A DNA stretch of 64,000 nt. It comes from Gigaspora rosea. Taxonomy: Eukaryota; Glomeromycota; Glomeromycetes; Diversisporales; Gigasporaceae. Where the stretch lies: NCBI GenBank assembly GCA_003550325.1, contig QKWP01000669.1:89643-153642 (forward strand), read 5' to 3'. The position numbers were made by a program, and so were the translations under genes. The notes beneath the pieces are model-generated. The model was not told where the DNA came from and did no database searches. It saw nothing but the letters and a program-made list of their open reading frames with translations. Below are positions 22,262 to 33,845 of this stretch, piece after piece; within the stretch, counting starts at the first letter, position 1; every line of letters starts with the position of its first letter.

Positions 22262-24060
22262 TAGTGCTCCAAGGTCCTGTCCGGATCTGGTCAGTCTGGG
22301 TCCGGGATCAGACCAGACTCAGACTCTAAATTTTACTAATTTCAAACTTCAGACCAGACTCCAACTCAACTATAAGTCTGGTCCGGGTCTGGTCTGAAGT
22401 CTGCAGACTAGTCTGAGTCTAAATATAATTATATGTATTTTTTGGCGCTGGACAAGTTTACTTAGTGCATTTTGTAAGAATTAATTAGTAAAATTTTATG
22501 AATCATAAGATTTTATAGAATTTTATTAATAAAATTCTAAAAAATCTTATAATTCGCAAATTTTTATTAATTAATTCTAACAAAATGCACTAAGTAAACT
22601 TGTTCAGAACCTAAAAATGTATTTAAACGACTGATTTGTTTTTATTTTACTTGAAATTTGGAGAAAAGATGCATAATTTTGGATTTTTGATCAAAAAGTC
22701 AAATTTAAGCATCTTTTCTCCAAATTTCAAGTAAACTAAAAACTACTCTGCTGATTTAATGTATTTTTAGATGCTAAACAAGTTTACTTAGTGCGTTTTG
22801 TTAGAATTAATTAACAAAAATTTGTGAATCATAAGATTTTTCTATAAAATCTTAAAATTCACAAATTTTATTAATTAATTCTAACAAAACACATTAAGTA
22901 AACTTGAACAGCACCTAAAAATACATTAAACCGGCAGTGTTGTTTTTATTTTACTTGAAATTTGGAGAAAAAATGCTTAAATTTAACTTTTTTGATCAAA
23001 ATCCAAAATTATGCATCTTTTCTCCAAATTTCAAGTAAAATAAAAACAACACTGCTGATTTAATGTATTTTTAGGTGCTGAATAAAGTTACTTAGTGCAT
23101 TTTGTTAGAATTAATTATTAAAAATTTGTGAATTTTAAGATTTTATAGAATTTTACTAATAAAATTCTATAAAATCTTCACAAAATTTTACTAATTATTT
23201 CTAACAAATGCACTAAATAAACTTATACAGCACTAAAAATATATTCAATCGGCAGGGTATTTTTATTTTACTTGAAATTTGGAGAAAAGATGCTTAAATT
23301 TGGCTTTTTTGATCAAAAATCCAAATTTATGCATCTTTTCTCCAAATTTCAAGTAAAATAAAAACAACCTTGCCGATTTCATGTATTTTTATGTGCTATA
23401 CAAGTTTACTTGGTGTGTTTTGTTAGAATTAATTAATAAAGTTTGTGAATTATAAGATTTTATAGAATTTTACTAATAAAATTCTATAAAACTTATAATT
23501 CACAAAATGTTACTAATTATTTCAAACTTAATGCACTAAGTAAACTTGTTCAGCACCTAAAAATACATTAATTCAGCAGGGTTGTTTTTATTTTACTTGA
23601 AATTTGGAGTTAAGATGTTAAATTTTGACTTTTTTGATCAAAAATCCAAAATTGTGCATCAAATCTCTAAATTTCAAGTAAAATAAAAACAAATAGGCCG
23701 TTTTAATACATTTTTAGGTGCTGAACAAGTTTACTTAGTGCAATTTGTTAGAATTAATTAATAAAAATTTGTGAATTATAAGATTTTTTAGAATTTTATT
23801 AATAAAATTCAATAAAATCTTAAAATTCATAAAATTTTACTAATCTATTCTAACAAAATGCACTAAGTAAACTTGTTCAGCACCAAAAAATACATATAAA
23901 TATATTCAAACTCAGACCAGTCTTCAGACTTCAGACCAGACCCAGACCAGACTAAGACTTGACTATAAAGTCTGAATATAAAAATTGAGTCCGGTCCGAA
24001 AATCACACCAGACTCAGACTTGACTAAAATCTGGTTCGAGTCCGGTCCATAGGAGCACTA
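22262..24060. mobile_element. hAT-like foldback element with GTCTGGTC words, 8-bp target duplication
   Basis: The ends TAGTGCTCCAAGGTCC and (reverse) TAGTGCTCCTATGGACC are flanked by GTATCATC (22254-22261) and GTGTCATC (24061-24068), a 7/8 match. Both ends are tiled by words such as CCAGACTC, GTCTGGTC and AGTCTG over about 170 bp. The middle (22440-23895) is an array of alternating palindromes. No transposase is encoded, so it is non-autonomous. Confidence 0.8.
22440..23895. repeat. Array of alternating palindromes, period about 315 bp
   Basis: Palindrome A runs from GACAAGTTTACTTAGTGCA through ATAAGATTTTATAGAATTTT to its mirror TGCACTAAGTAAACTTGTTC. Palindrome B runs from TTTTACTTGAAATTTGGAGA through GATCAAAAA to its mirror. 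A and B alternate; A starts recur near 22447, 22776, 23083, 23400 and 23724. Each palindrome is about 140-200 bp and near-perfect. No coding sequence. Confidence 0.85.
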
Positions 24061-24068
24061 GTGTCATC

Positions 24069-24599
24069 TATTAAATTTAAATGTAATGAATTCAATATCA
24101 ATAAAGGCATATTATAGAATACAATATTAAAAATGATTTCCCTGATTTTACTTTAAAAAATAAAGGAAATAAGCTAGTATAGTGTTGAAGAGACCTTTAT
24201 TTGAATAAATAATAAACTTATCTTCCAGTAACTATTAGAGTTAAATTGGCTAAATGCATATGCTCTCATAGTTACAGTAAACAGTATATTTCTGATAGCC
24301 CATTTCACCGACATGTAATTCTAATCAATGTTGTTAGAGTTGGGCTTAAAATTAGCATTAAAAGATAAAGCAATTATAAAAAAAAACTTGTGAAATAAGC
24401 TGTTAATGAAATAAACTGCCTACGAAGTGAATTTTTCTGGATTTGAAGTAATTGGTAGTGAAATAATATGAACCTGCTTTGAGCACTATGTTATATAAAG
24501 TGGGTGCACATTATTTCAGAATGCACATGGGCATATTTTGAGCAAAAAGCTCAATTTTATAAAACTCAAAATCTGAATTAATGCCCAGCCTACTATTAG
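24069..24599. other. AT-rich intergenic, no gene seen
   Basis: No recognisable coding sequence, RNA or terminal repeats. Confidence 0.5.
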
Positions 24600-24890
24600 C
24601 GCAAATATGATAAGTTGAATATCAAATAATAATTCATTATCTAAAGCTTGAATTGGATTTTCAAAATCAATGTTACTCTATATTACTATTTCCTGATGAT
24701 TAGCAGTACTGCTAGAATCTACTTTCTAAATATTTATTAATTTTTTTTAATAATTAATATTAAATTAAAATAATAAATTAAACTAAATTATTATTATAAT
24801 TTTTAAAATTATACTTATCACATAATCATCCTTATCTTCATGAATACTTTCATAAGCATCAAAAGCATCAATAAGAGAATCAAGAGACAT
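24600..24890 (-). pseudogene. 5' fragment of an unrecognised gene
   Basis: From ATG at 24890 the minus strand reads MSLDSLIDAFDAYESIHEDK then DDY, followed by a possible intron and VDSSSTANHQEIVI, a TAG stop, then SNIDFENPIQALDNELLFDI. The composition is gene-like and unlike the surrounding AT-rich DNA. The stop and the lack of continuation suggest a truncated relic. Function unknown. Confidence 0.35.
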
Positions 24891-25526
24891 TGCAATAATT
24901 GTATTTTTGTAAATTTCTAAATTTAAAAAAATTAATAAAAACTTGTAATAAATATATAAAATTTAGAGTATTGCTAACTTGCCCCCTGGTGATGTAACTA
25001 ACCTATAATTTACCAATCAGGTCGCAGGATCTTGTGTAACAAAATAAAGAAAATTTTAAGAAAATTTAGAAAAAAATCAAAAACTTATCAATATCGCAAA
25101 ATTTTATTACAAAAACTAGCTTTGGGCTATTAAATAAAAGTTTTTGGCATCTAATTTTGCATATAAATAATCAATCCATCCTCTAACTTAATATACCTAT
25201 ACCCTTACCCTAACCCTTATCTTTAAAGAATAATTTTTTATATGAAAAACTCCTATAAAAATAAAGGGTAGTTAAAATTTATAACTTTAACCAGGTGTTA
25301 AAATTAGTTAAATTCTAAAATTTATTATTATTAAGTAATATATATTTACATATTTTTAAAAATATAAACTTTAAACTTTATTATTTATTAAAGATCAAAT
25401 TACAATACATATAAAAATATAATTATATCTATTATGCTAAGTATATAATTATGCTATACATGTAAAAATAATTATATAATAATATGTATTTATAAAAATA
25501 TTTAATTACAGCTTGTATATTAAAAT
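24891..25526. other. AT-rich intergenic, no gene seen
   Basis: Contains a diffuse repeat start (GTATTGCTAACTTGCCCCCTG) near 24966, TACCCTTACCCTAACCCTTA near 25200 and poly-AT sequence. No gene. Confidence 0.5.
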
Positions 25527-25540
25527 AATTATATAATTAT

Positions 25541-26036
25541 TATTTTTTTTTTATATATTAGGGAGAACCCTGGGTGTAGCTCCTGCCCCAAACTTTTATT
25601 AATACTTAAGTAAGTTGACATATTGCCGAAGTACATATATATTATATACAAGTATTGGAACTAGGACTTTAGGTAATACAACCATTTATCCACGGCTAAA
25701 ACCCACCAGAGCCTTCCATATTCCCATTTATATGACTGACCTGGTTTTGTACATCCCTCTTTAACCAACAATTGGTATTCACATGTCCGCCACTTTACCC
25801 ACACTACCTAGTACCATCACTTCCAATTTGGTGTATATTGCCATGTAGGCGCTTTGTGCTTCCAGATTGGTGTACCTAAGATCCTCTAATAGCGTACTTC
25901 TTGGGAGTTCGTATTTCAAGCCATGCAGCTGCCTCTACCACATTGGGTAAGTATCTCAAGCCTGCATGCTGCCATAACTAGCCGGGTTCCTGCAACTTCA
26001 GGGCCCAGGATTTAACGTTCCGAATTCAGTAATGTT
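25541..26036 (-). mobile_element. SINE-family copy A, 5'-truncated, 14-bp target duplication
   Basis: Minus-strand copy of the 3' part of the long tRNA-headed family seen at 52136-53435 (shared blocks include GGTAGAGGCAGCTGCATGGC and GGCGGACATGTGAATAC). It ends in an A-rich tail (plus-strand T run at 25542-25551). It is flanked by exact AATTATATAATTAT at 25527-25540 and 26037-26050. The head is missing. Confidence 0.8.
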
Positions 26037-26083
26037 AATTATATAATTATATTTAAAACATATTATATTAATTTATGAGAATT

Positions 26084-26279
26084 TCCAAATCTAGGTGAGT
26101 CTTGACCACACTAGTAGATTTAGGTCGCAGGTAAATTAGTCTGAGCTTCTATTCTTGCATATAATTTATATATTTGTCCTTGTACAATTTAAGTTTTTCA
26201 CATTATATGTAATTACTTATATAAATTATCTAATAAAGATATAAGCAAGGCCTCACCTAAAAAAAAAAAAAAAAAAAAA
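26084..26279 (+). mobile_element. 5'-truncated LINE 3' end with 16-bp target duplication
   Basis: Sequence resembling the 3' UTR of the LINE at 40-47 kb (CTAGGTGAGTCTTGACCACA, ...TTAGGTCGCAGGTAAATTAG, then AATAAAG and a 20-A tail at 26259-26279). Exact TTAATTTATGAGAATT flanks it at 26068-26083 and 26280-26295. This is a textbook target-primed insertion of only about 195 bp, placed at the left border of the TIR element at 26289. Confidence 0.85.
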
Positions 26280-26628
26280 TTAATTTATGAGAATTGCTAA
26301 TCTTAACCGGGGGAATTTTCCTGTTATACAAGTCCAAAACGACCAATAAAATTATAAAAACAATTTCATATTTATTATTATTTATAATATATATTTATTT
26401 CATATTTTTTACATAATGTGAATACTAACCTAACCATAATCCCACATTACCCTTACCCTAACCATAACTCTATCTCTTTCGCCTAATACTAGTCTAACCC
26501 TAATTCTGCAATACACTCCCTTTAACTAATCCTGTTCTATCCTAACCTACTACTTGACCCTAACTTTGCTACTAACCACTATGCAAACCTCTAATTTATA
26601 TTACCATTAACCTTAATCTCTGTGGATT

Positions 26629-27262
26629 TAGCAGCAGTTTACTAGTCGAATCAGCACTGATTTGACACTGATAAGAACGTAAATTCAAGTACCACTATGA
26701 AAATAATGCGGATTAGCTATTAAAATGTACATTTATATAAGTAATCAATATAAGACGAACAAGCTAACTGCATATGAAGCAAAATTGTATGGAATTTTTT
26801 TGTTAAAACACACAAGAAAGCTTCATCATGAAATCATGAGATATTGCTCTATTTTAAAAAAATCCTTTACTGACCTTTCGCTCTTCACAAAATGAGCCAA
26901 CATGTGTAACTTACACATACGTGTCATCTGAACGTGCCATTTCATATGACGTGATATTACATATGAGTTTTGCAGCAGTTTACTAGTCGAATCAGCACTA
27001 ATTTGGCACAGATAATAAACGTAAATTCACGTGCCATCGCGATAATGATGCAGATTAGCTATTAAAACGTAAATTTGTATAAGTAATCAATATAAGACAA
27101 ACAAGCTATCTGCATATGAAGCAAAATTTTGTAAGGATTTTTTTTGTTAAAATACACAAGAAAGCTTCATCATGAAATTATGAGATATTGCTCCTTTTAA
27201 AAAAACTCCTTTATGACCTTTCGCTCTCTATGAAACGACATGATATTACGTGCCACCCTTTG
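26629..27262. repeat. Tandem duplication of about 345 bp
   Basis: GCAGCAGTTTACTAGTCGAA begins units at about 26630 and 26973. Both contain TAATCAATATAAGAC and AGAAAGCTTCATCATGAAAT. Unit 1 additionally carries an ACATGTGTAACTTACACATA hairpin. Confidence 0.8.
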
Positions 27263-27584
27263 CCTTAATATCTGTGCTATTCGAAAATGTTCTTGTGCGT
27301 GCTACAAGATCTAGCCATTTCAAGCATTCCCGACACTGCGCATTAGTAAAAAAATTTCTTTAAAATTTTGATACATATAGTACCTACTAACCCTTATCTA
27401 ACAGTTGATCACGTTTTGTTGCCCCAATTTCCGTAAGAATCCTGTAGAAATCGTCCCATAGTAAATAACTACTCTAAATCTAACAGAATCTCTAACCCCA
27501 ACCCTAATTCAAAACCAAACCTAAACTAAATCTAACCCTAACCCTTAATCTTTCAGAGCCTCTAACCTTAACCCTTAATCAAAA

Positions 27585-27755
27585 AACAATGACACCAAAG
27601 AGCGACGAAAACAAGAGAGATGGCACCGAAAAATGACGACACCCAAAACAACAACACCGAAGAGCGATAACAACAAAGAGAGATGGCACCGAAAACAGAT
27701 GACGCTGAAGACAACAATACCGAAGAGCGATGACACTGAAAAAATCGACACTTTA
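27585..27755. repeat. Imperfect minisatellite, ACACCGAAGAGCGATGAC-like
   Basis: Repeated units around CACCGAA(G/A)A(G)CGATGAC, GATGGCACCGAAAA and AACAACACCGAAGAGCG. Both open frames here are by-products of the repeat. Confidence 0.6.
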
Positions 27756-27951
27756 TTAAAAAAAAAAGTAGCGATTAACACTAATAAAAAAGAAAAAAAT
27801 GTAAACAAAAAAAAAGATGTAGATCAGTGATCTAGTGATCTGGGTATACAGTATATGTACTGTAGATCACTGATCCGTGTAACAGGAAAATTCCCCCGGT
27901 TAAGTGTAGTTATTCTCTTAATTTATATAAATATTTAATTATGAATTTTAC

Positions 27952-28083
27952 TAACTATAACCGGCGGTGATCATCACCGGTGTGTAATTAACCAATAAAT
28001 TTGCAGGATCAGGTGTAACGTGCAAATCAGTTTGTGTAACAAAAATAAAAAAAATGCTGATCACCGCCGGTTATTTGTAGTTA
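27952..28083. mobile_element. 132-bp MITE, termini TAACTATAACCGGCGGTGAT
   Basis: The left TAACTATAACCGGCGGTGATC and the right GATCACCGCCGGTTATTTGTAG are inverted repeats. It abuts the larger element on its left. Confidence 0.75.
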
Positions 28084-28740
28084 AATTATTTAATGATACT
28101 GTATTATATTAAAAAAATACAGTAGTTAAAATATATAAATTTATATATATATCTAATTATATTATATTAAATAAAATAATTATGTCATTATATTTAAAAT
28201 ATATAAAAATTTTATATTACATTATATAAAAAAAATCATTATATCTTTAAAACATAATAATTTATATAAATATTTAATTACATTATATTAAACAAAATAA
28301 TTATATACCTGTAATTACATATTCATATTATATTACACACAATCATATAATCTTACAAAGTTTTTTTTGTACCGAACCTAAATGTATGTACATAACCTTC
28401 CTATCTTTTTTTCCAAACTGTATCTGGGTACAGTAAATTTTTTTTAAATGTTTTTTTTGTACCGTACCCAAATTGTTATACCAGATTTGGGTACGGTAAT
28501 TTTTTTATTAAGTATATATTTTTTTGTGTACCTATCACCAAAAATAAAAAACTTAGGTACGGTAATTATTATTTTTTTGTGTACCTTGCTATAAAAAATT
28601 TGCTTGGGTAGGGTCACTTTTCTGCACCGTACCTACCAGATACTTTTTTCTGTACCGTACCAGAAAGGTCCCTGATCGTTCACACCTTTTGAAAACAGCT
28701 GAAAATCAATGCACTCGAGAAAATCTTAATTTACATAAAA
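28084..28740. repeat. AT-rich DNA with GTACGGTA words
   Basis: 28370-28670 holds many copies of GTACGGTA/TACCGTACC and GGGTACGG in both orientations, the same word-built style as the GGGCCGGGC and GTCTGGTC elements. Termini were not resolved. No gene. Confidence 0.5.
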
Positions 28741-29159
28741 TAATTACAATTTCTTGTTCCATTTTAATATATTTCCAGCCCAAGTCGAAAGAATAATTTT
28801 AAATTTGCATAAGAGACTTGCCTGTATTAGTCCTGATTTCTTCTGAATTAAATAGTTAATACTGTAAGTTCTCCATTGTTTTATCATCGTAGCTGATAAA
28901 CTGACTGTAGATTTTATCTGAATTATTATTAGTTTCATACAGTAGCTACTCGGCATTTCAAAAATTTCGCACAGGAAAAAATTATTATTAGCCTCATTGA
29001 ATGTTATTAGGTTCGCTTTTGGATTAGATCTGGAAACTGAAATTCTAGTAAACAACTTTTATTACATATTTCATATTATATTATATATTTCAACTTTTCA
29101 TCGAATTTAGAAAATTCTATTAAGATTTTTCATCATTTTGTCATCCAATTAAAGTTTTA

Positions 29160-29790
29160 CTGATTTACTCGGCTGATGGCCGTTTTTTGGATCTTGTTCC
29201 AAACACTCCTCCATTAAACTCACATAATACGAGAATACATCAATGAAAATTGGTGTTCTTAAGTTTTAAAACAAGATTAACATTTGTAAATATTTTGATC
29301 CAAAAATCCGCTGCAAAATTTCGGCAAAGGTGTTCTATGTAAAATTTGCTACGTGATTATGCCAAATGAATAAATATCAGATTCTATCGAATATTAGTTT
29401 TTGTTCAAAACACTTGGATCTACACATGGCAAATTCCGTAAATTCCATTTGATTCTTTTCTTAATTCTATATTAGATGCTATTAAAAGACCCAAATCAGC
29501 AATATATGCATTATTTAAATCATCTAGTAAAATATTGCCACTATACAAATCTTGATGAAAAAGCTTATGAGAATGAATTGTCTGAAGATCATAAGCAATG
29601 CAAAGTATTATATTTAATTTGTCTTTCCATTCTTTTTGAAAGGTTTTGGCGCAAAGATCTCTTCATTGCATATTTTAAAACTAGTATATAATCTTTAGAA
29701 TAAACATCCTTTGATATTCCATAACATTTTAAAAATGAAGGAACTTTATCATTTATTTCACAATAAGCCTTTAATATTAAAGAAAATAAT
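29160..29790 (-). pseudogene. Protein-kinase pseudogene
   Basis: Serine/threonine/tyrosine-like protein kinase remnant, read on the minus strand across several frames. Near 29772-29650: AYCEINDKVPSFLKCYGISK then DYILVLKYAMKRSLRQ (hinge region). Then WKDKLNIILCIAYDLQTIHS, the catalytic loop HQDLYSGNILL (expected H-x-D-L-x-x-x-N, here with Q for R), and IADLGL in place of DFG. Further on: YSIESDIYSFGIIT, a TAG stop, then CLEQDPKN in the position of the usual C-x-x-x-DP-x-x-RP. The glycine loop and ATP-binding lysine are missing because a repeat terminus begins at 29809. At least two frameshifts and two stops. Kinase relics of this style fit the known expansion of kinase-like genes in Rhizophagus. 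Confidence 0.75.
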
Positions 29791-29808
29791 TAACAAAAAA
29801 AAATAACG

Positions 29809-30788
29809 TTAGGCCGTTTGAAGTTAATTTTTTGGTTAACATCACCCCCCCCCCCCCCTCAATGGTCCCCCGGCCCCCGGGTAAAATGAACATATGAAAA
29901 AAATAAAAATAATGAAATATTATCATTATTTAGAAATCAAATTCAATATATAAATTCTATTTATTACTTCGTGCATGAAATTACTAGTGGCTGACGTATG
30001 TACGAACGTACGTACTTAGCTCTATATATGGGGTCGTCTAAAGCGGAGCAGAATCACGTGATACCTGACCAATCAAATTAAGAATTTGATGATCTTAGGC
30101 AATTTTGCTTATTATATTACTACCTAAAACCTATCTAAGGCCGTTTGAAGTTAAGCTTTCGGTTAACATCACCCCTCCCCTTCATCTTTGATGTCCCCCG
30201 GAAAAAATTAAAAAAAATAAATACTGCATAACCACGAAATAAAGAGATTCGAATTTCGGCCTAAATTAAGATTAATTCAGGCCGAAACTCGAAATAACTC
30301 TGTGCGTTATTTAAAAATAAAAAACGAATTAAAAAAAATAAAAACTTAAAAAAAAATAAAATAAATAAATAAATAATAAAAAATAAAGCTAAAATTTTAA
30401 TTCCTATTTGCTTTCCTCTCATATATGTTTATTTCAGTTTGCAATAAAACGATTCAACAAAAAACTGCTGAATAAAGAGCTTCCGAAGTGCTTTTTGTTC
30501 GATTGTGAAGAGCTAGAAAACTAGTATTAACGAGAAGAAATATTTGAATAAACATTTAGCTTTTACGGAATCATTCGGGACAAAATTTGCTCGACCAATA
30601 GGAATTTGGAAAACCCAAAATTCCAATCTGTGATGCAGATCCGATCATTAGATCACAAGAATTTTGCCTGTAAAAATTGTACATACGTACGAAGTTCTTT
30701 TTATCGGATAAAATACTTTTTATAATAAATTAATTATATACCGATAATTATTATTTTTGCTCCTTTCTTTTATAAGAGGAATGTAATG
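29809..30788. repeat. Cluster of truncated MITE ends
   Basis: Left termini T(A)AGGCCGTTTGAAGTTAA...GGTTAACATCACCCC occur at 29809 and 30137, and a left terminus GGGGTCGTCTAAAGC at about 30031 that is truncated before 30138. A C-rich run (29844-29858) follows the first. Only one matching right terminus (31034) is seen, so these are nested or deleted copies. No gene. Confidence 0.6.
30249..30293. repeat. Hairpin around TTTCGGCCTGAATTAATCTT
   Basis: The arms AATTTCGGCCTAAATTAA and TTAATTCAGGCCGAAACT are near-perfect reverse complements with a short loop. Confidence 0.7.
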
Positions 30789-31034
30789 TTAAGTCCGTTT
30801 GAAGTTAATTTTTCAGTTAACATCACCCCAGCTGAAGTCTCCCCCCTCCCCTGAAAAATGAACAGCTAATCAAAACGCTGAATGACTCTCACCAGTCACC
30901 TGATTTACATCAACCAATGAAATTGATTCATTTTTATATGTTCGTTTCATATGTTCGTTTCATTTTACCCCCCTCCCCCCCCATGAGTCCTGGAAAAGTG
31001 ATGTTAACCAAAGAATCAACTCCGAACGGCCTTA
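30789..31034. mobile_element. MITE, termini TAAGGCCGTT.GAAGTT
   Basis: The left TTAAGTCCGTTTGAAGTTAA and the right end read in reverse TAAGGCCGTTCGGAGTTGAT, each followed inward by ..GGTTAACATCAC and a C-rich tract. Confidence 0.7.
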
Positions 31035-32309
31035 TATAAATTATTATAGCAAATTAAAAATTACCTCTTTTACAAATTCATCATAATGATAATTTCAATG
31101 TACTTAATATCATAATCTTGCCACATTAATAATGCTAGCCGTTGAAATTTGAAACCTTATAATTTTCTTCTGATGAAATTTCAATTTTTTAATACATACA
31201 TACTATAGAGCCAACATATCCTATTTTACGATGTTAGTAACTCAACGAATATATACGAATTTAACCTAATAGAATCTTGTAGTAATTCCAGGATATAAAA
31301 TATAGTACTGTAAATATGTAAAAGATAATAAATAGTGATGAAATATGTATTCTGTTTGTTAATTCTAATTTGATGCAAGGATCATAACGGGCATAAAACG
31401 TTCGACACCTTTTGATCCACCATTTCGTTAATAAAATGATTGATTATTATGAGGTAATACTTAGCTTTGGGACTTTCGGAATAGTTTACTTGTACGTACA
31501 GAATAAAGATTGGCTTTGACGTCGTAAATTGGGTTGACACTCGATTTATTATGCAAAGATAGGTTTTGACGTCGGCAGTTTGTTATGATGATTATTATAG
31601 CAATGATTTTTTTGAGTTCAAAAAAATTGATTTTCAGGTGTTTGTAGATTATATTGACAAAATTTAATGAGAAACTCTTCTATTTAGTAACATATATAGA
31701 TTTTTTCCTCTTTTTTCATCTCTATATCTAATCATATGAGATCAGCAAATATTGTCTTGAATAATTTAATAAAATCAAATTTTTAAAAATTTGAAATTTC
31801 AGATTAATACAATTTGCAATTCTTCTGAATATAATCAAAAGAAATGCAAATGCTACATAACTATTTTTATTCACTATATTCACAAGAAGAATCCTTTGGT
31901 TTAATGAATCTCCCGTCAATAAAATTTTGATCATCATTTCGATATATTCATACTATCTGTAAACCATATGCATTATAATAATTGAATAATAGAGAAAATT
32001 TAATAAATATAACATTTTGTCAAACAAAAAAGTATTAAATAATATCACTTGAGCTTGGAAACTTTTTCAATTATTATCAAATATTCATCCATTATCTAAT
32101 TTTTTTTTTAACAAACTTATTTAGATCCACTAATCATAAATGAAAAAATATTTTAACCATCATATTACTAAATTCATTGAAATTTTATTTATATGTGCAT
32201 TAAACCATAAACTTATAACAAATATTACAGCTATTATAGTTCTTAAAATTTTATAAACGAAGTTATCTTGCCTACAAACTAATTCTAAAAAAAAAAAAAT
32301 TTATAGAAA
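31035..32309. other. AT-rich intergenic, no gene seen
   Basis: A short direct repeat GGTTTTGACGTCG-like (about 31513 and 31571) is the only structure noted. A small open frame (31728-31937, minus) has no gene-like features. Confidence 0.5.
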
Positions 32310-33845
32310 TTAAACATCAACAATAATACGATAACGTGGTCTCATTATAACATATTCTTCTAATTCTTTTCTAAATTTATCAATCGATATGTTTACACCA
32401 ACATAATTCAAAGTTCTTTTTCGTTTGCAGAATTTGATTATCGCCTTAACTAGTTTCTCATTAAGAAGGATATCAACTAATAACTTGTTTAAAGGTGAAT
32501 AACAATTATTGAGTAAAATATCAGTATATAAACTTAAGCAAGAATTTCTTAAGTCAAGATACTGCAATGTTAATGGTAATCTTTCTGCAAATTGTAAAAC
32601 TAGTTCTTGTTCAGGTATGATATCATCAATACCCCAGGAACACCATAATGAGAGAAATTGAAGATTTTTCAAATTATTAATAAGATCTGAAAATTTTGAT
32701 GAAAAGTTAAAATTTAAAATTTAAAGATATATAATGTTTGGGCAGAAAGATTTGAGTGTTTCTAGTAATAATGATTGTTCTAAAATCATCTCATTTTCAG
32801 ATTCAAGTTTTAACCGTTGTAATAATGTCCCAGACTTTTCTAAAATTAATACTATTTTCGATGCATCAATCGGACGATCAACTATCTCTAAAGTGCTAAG
32901 TTTATAATCTGATAATGTCAACAATTTTGTGCAATTCTTGATACGAAGAATTTCTAAATTTTTACAAGTCTTTAGCACCTTGAACTCCTTATTACAAATA
33001 CAAAACTTTATTATAAGTTCCCGTAATGATTTTTTTTGAGTCTCCAAAGCCGAAATAATGCCGTGATAATTTTTTTCTGGAAAATCTTCACCATCAAATA
33101 TGCAGAAATGCACAAGTTGCTCTTGTGATTTAATAATGCTTATAAGTGCACGATATACTTGTGAATCATAATAAGAATAAAATTCGTCAAATTTGAAAGT
33201 ACTAATTTTTCTAGTATTTGTTGCCAAGATTCTTAAAAATCCAATAGCATCTTCAGTGCTGAAATCAGATATTATACATAAAGATAATTCTTGAATTCGT
33301 GAGAAAAATTGCACATTTTGTCCTAAAAAGTAAAATGTCTCTGGCATAATTTTTGTATGATCAGAAAAATTTAAATGTAATTTGTGTAAAGAGGCACCAT
33401 TCTTAATGAATAATTTCAATAATAAATTGGTTATTTTATATATCGATGGATCGGAAGGTGGTTTCGAATCATTAAGCTGAAGGTCAATCCATCTCCAACA
33501 CAAAATTTCTAGACAAAATAAATCGAGAACTTTAAGAAATTTTGCATAATCAAATAAAGTTTTGGAAAATTCGGAATTTATTCCATATTCTTCTAACATG
33601 AATTTCTCGTCTTCATCAAGTGATGAAAAATATTTAGAAATAAATGATGGATTTTGAAGTCTATTATTAGGTGTAAATGGTTGTTCAAATGAAAATGGAT
33701 CTTCCCAAAGAATAGGAATTGAGATTTTGCTCCAATATCGGCTCGCAAGTGCGCACAAATATAAGGAATAAAATTCATTCTTCAAATTATCAAAAATATT
33801 TTCCATTATTTCGGGTATATCGCCCATGAGGATTTTTGATGCCAT
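32310..33845 (-). pseudogene. F-box/LRR-like protein, one in-frame stop
   Basis: Substrate-recognition subunit type of SCF ubiquitin ligases; such genes number in the hundreds in Rhizophagus. ATG at 33845 gives MASKILMGDIPEIMENIFDN, an F-box over about residues 8-55 (IPEIMENIF, LYLCALASRYW, IPILWEDPF). Leucine-rich repeat-like sequence follows (LHKLHLNF, IQELSLCII, LRELIIKFC, LEILRIKNC, LQFLSLWCS, LQYLDLRNS). The frame is continuous to 32310 except for a TAA at 32723-32721 (FCPNIIYL, stop, ILNFNFSSKF); the next Met codon is 16 codons on. About 511 sense codons in all, close to the usual length of the family. It could be a recent pseudogene, a 374-residue truncated protein or a sequencing error in a T/A-rich stretch. 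Confidence 0.85.

Larger units (their letters stand above)
26289..27918. mobile_element. TIR element, termini with TTAACCGGGGGAATTTTCCT
   Basis: The left TCTTAACCGGGGGAATTTTC and the right end read in reverse share 24 identical bases through CCTGTTA, plus a weaker outer match. The interior is non-coding: degenerate CTAACCCTAA tracts (26420-26600, 27480-27570), a 345-bp tandem duplication and a minisatellite. Confidence 0.7.

Noticed and set aside
26420-26600. Internal telomere array
   Set aside because: Only degenerate, non-tandem CCCTAA-like words inside a TIR element; not a telomere repeat array.
29844-29858. C homopolymer as a regulatory or G-quadruplex element
   Set aside because: C-rich tracts accompany every copy of this MITE end, so it is part of the transposon terminus.
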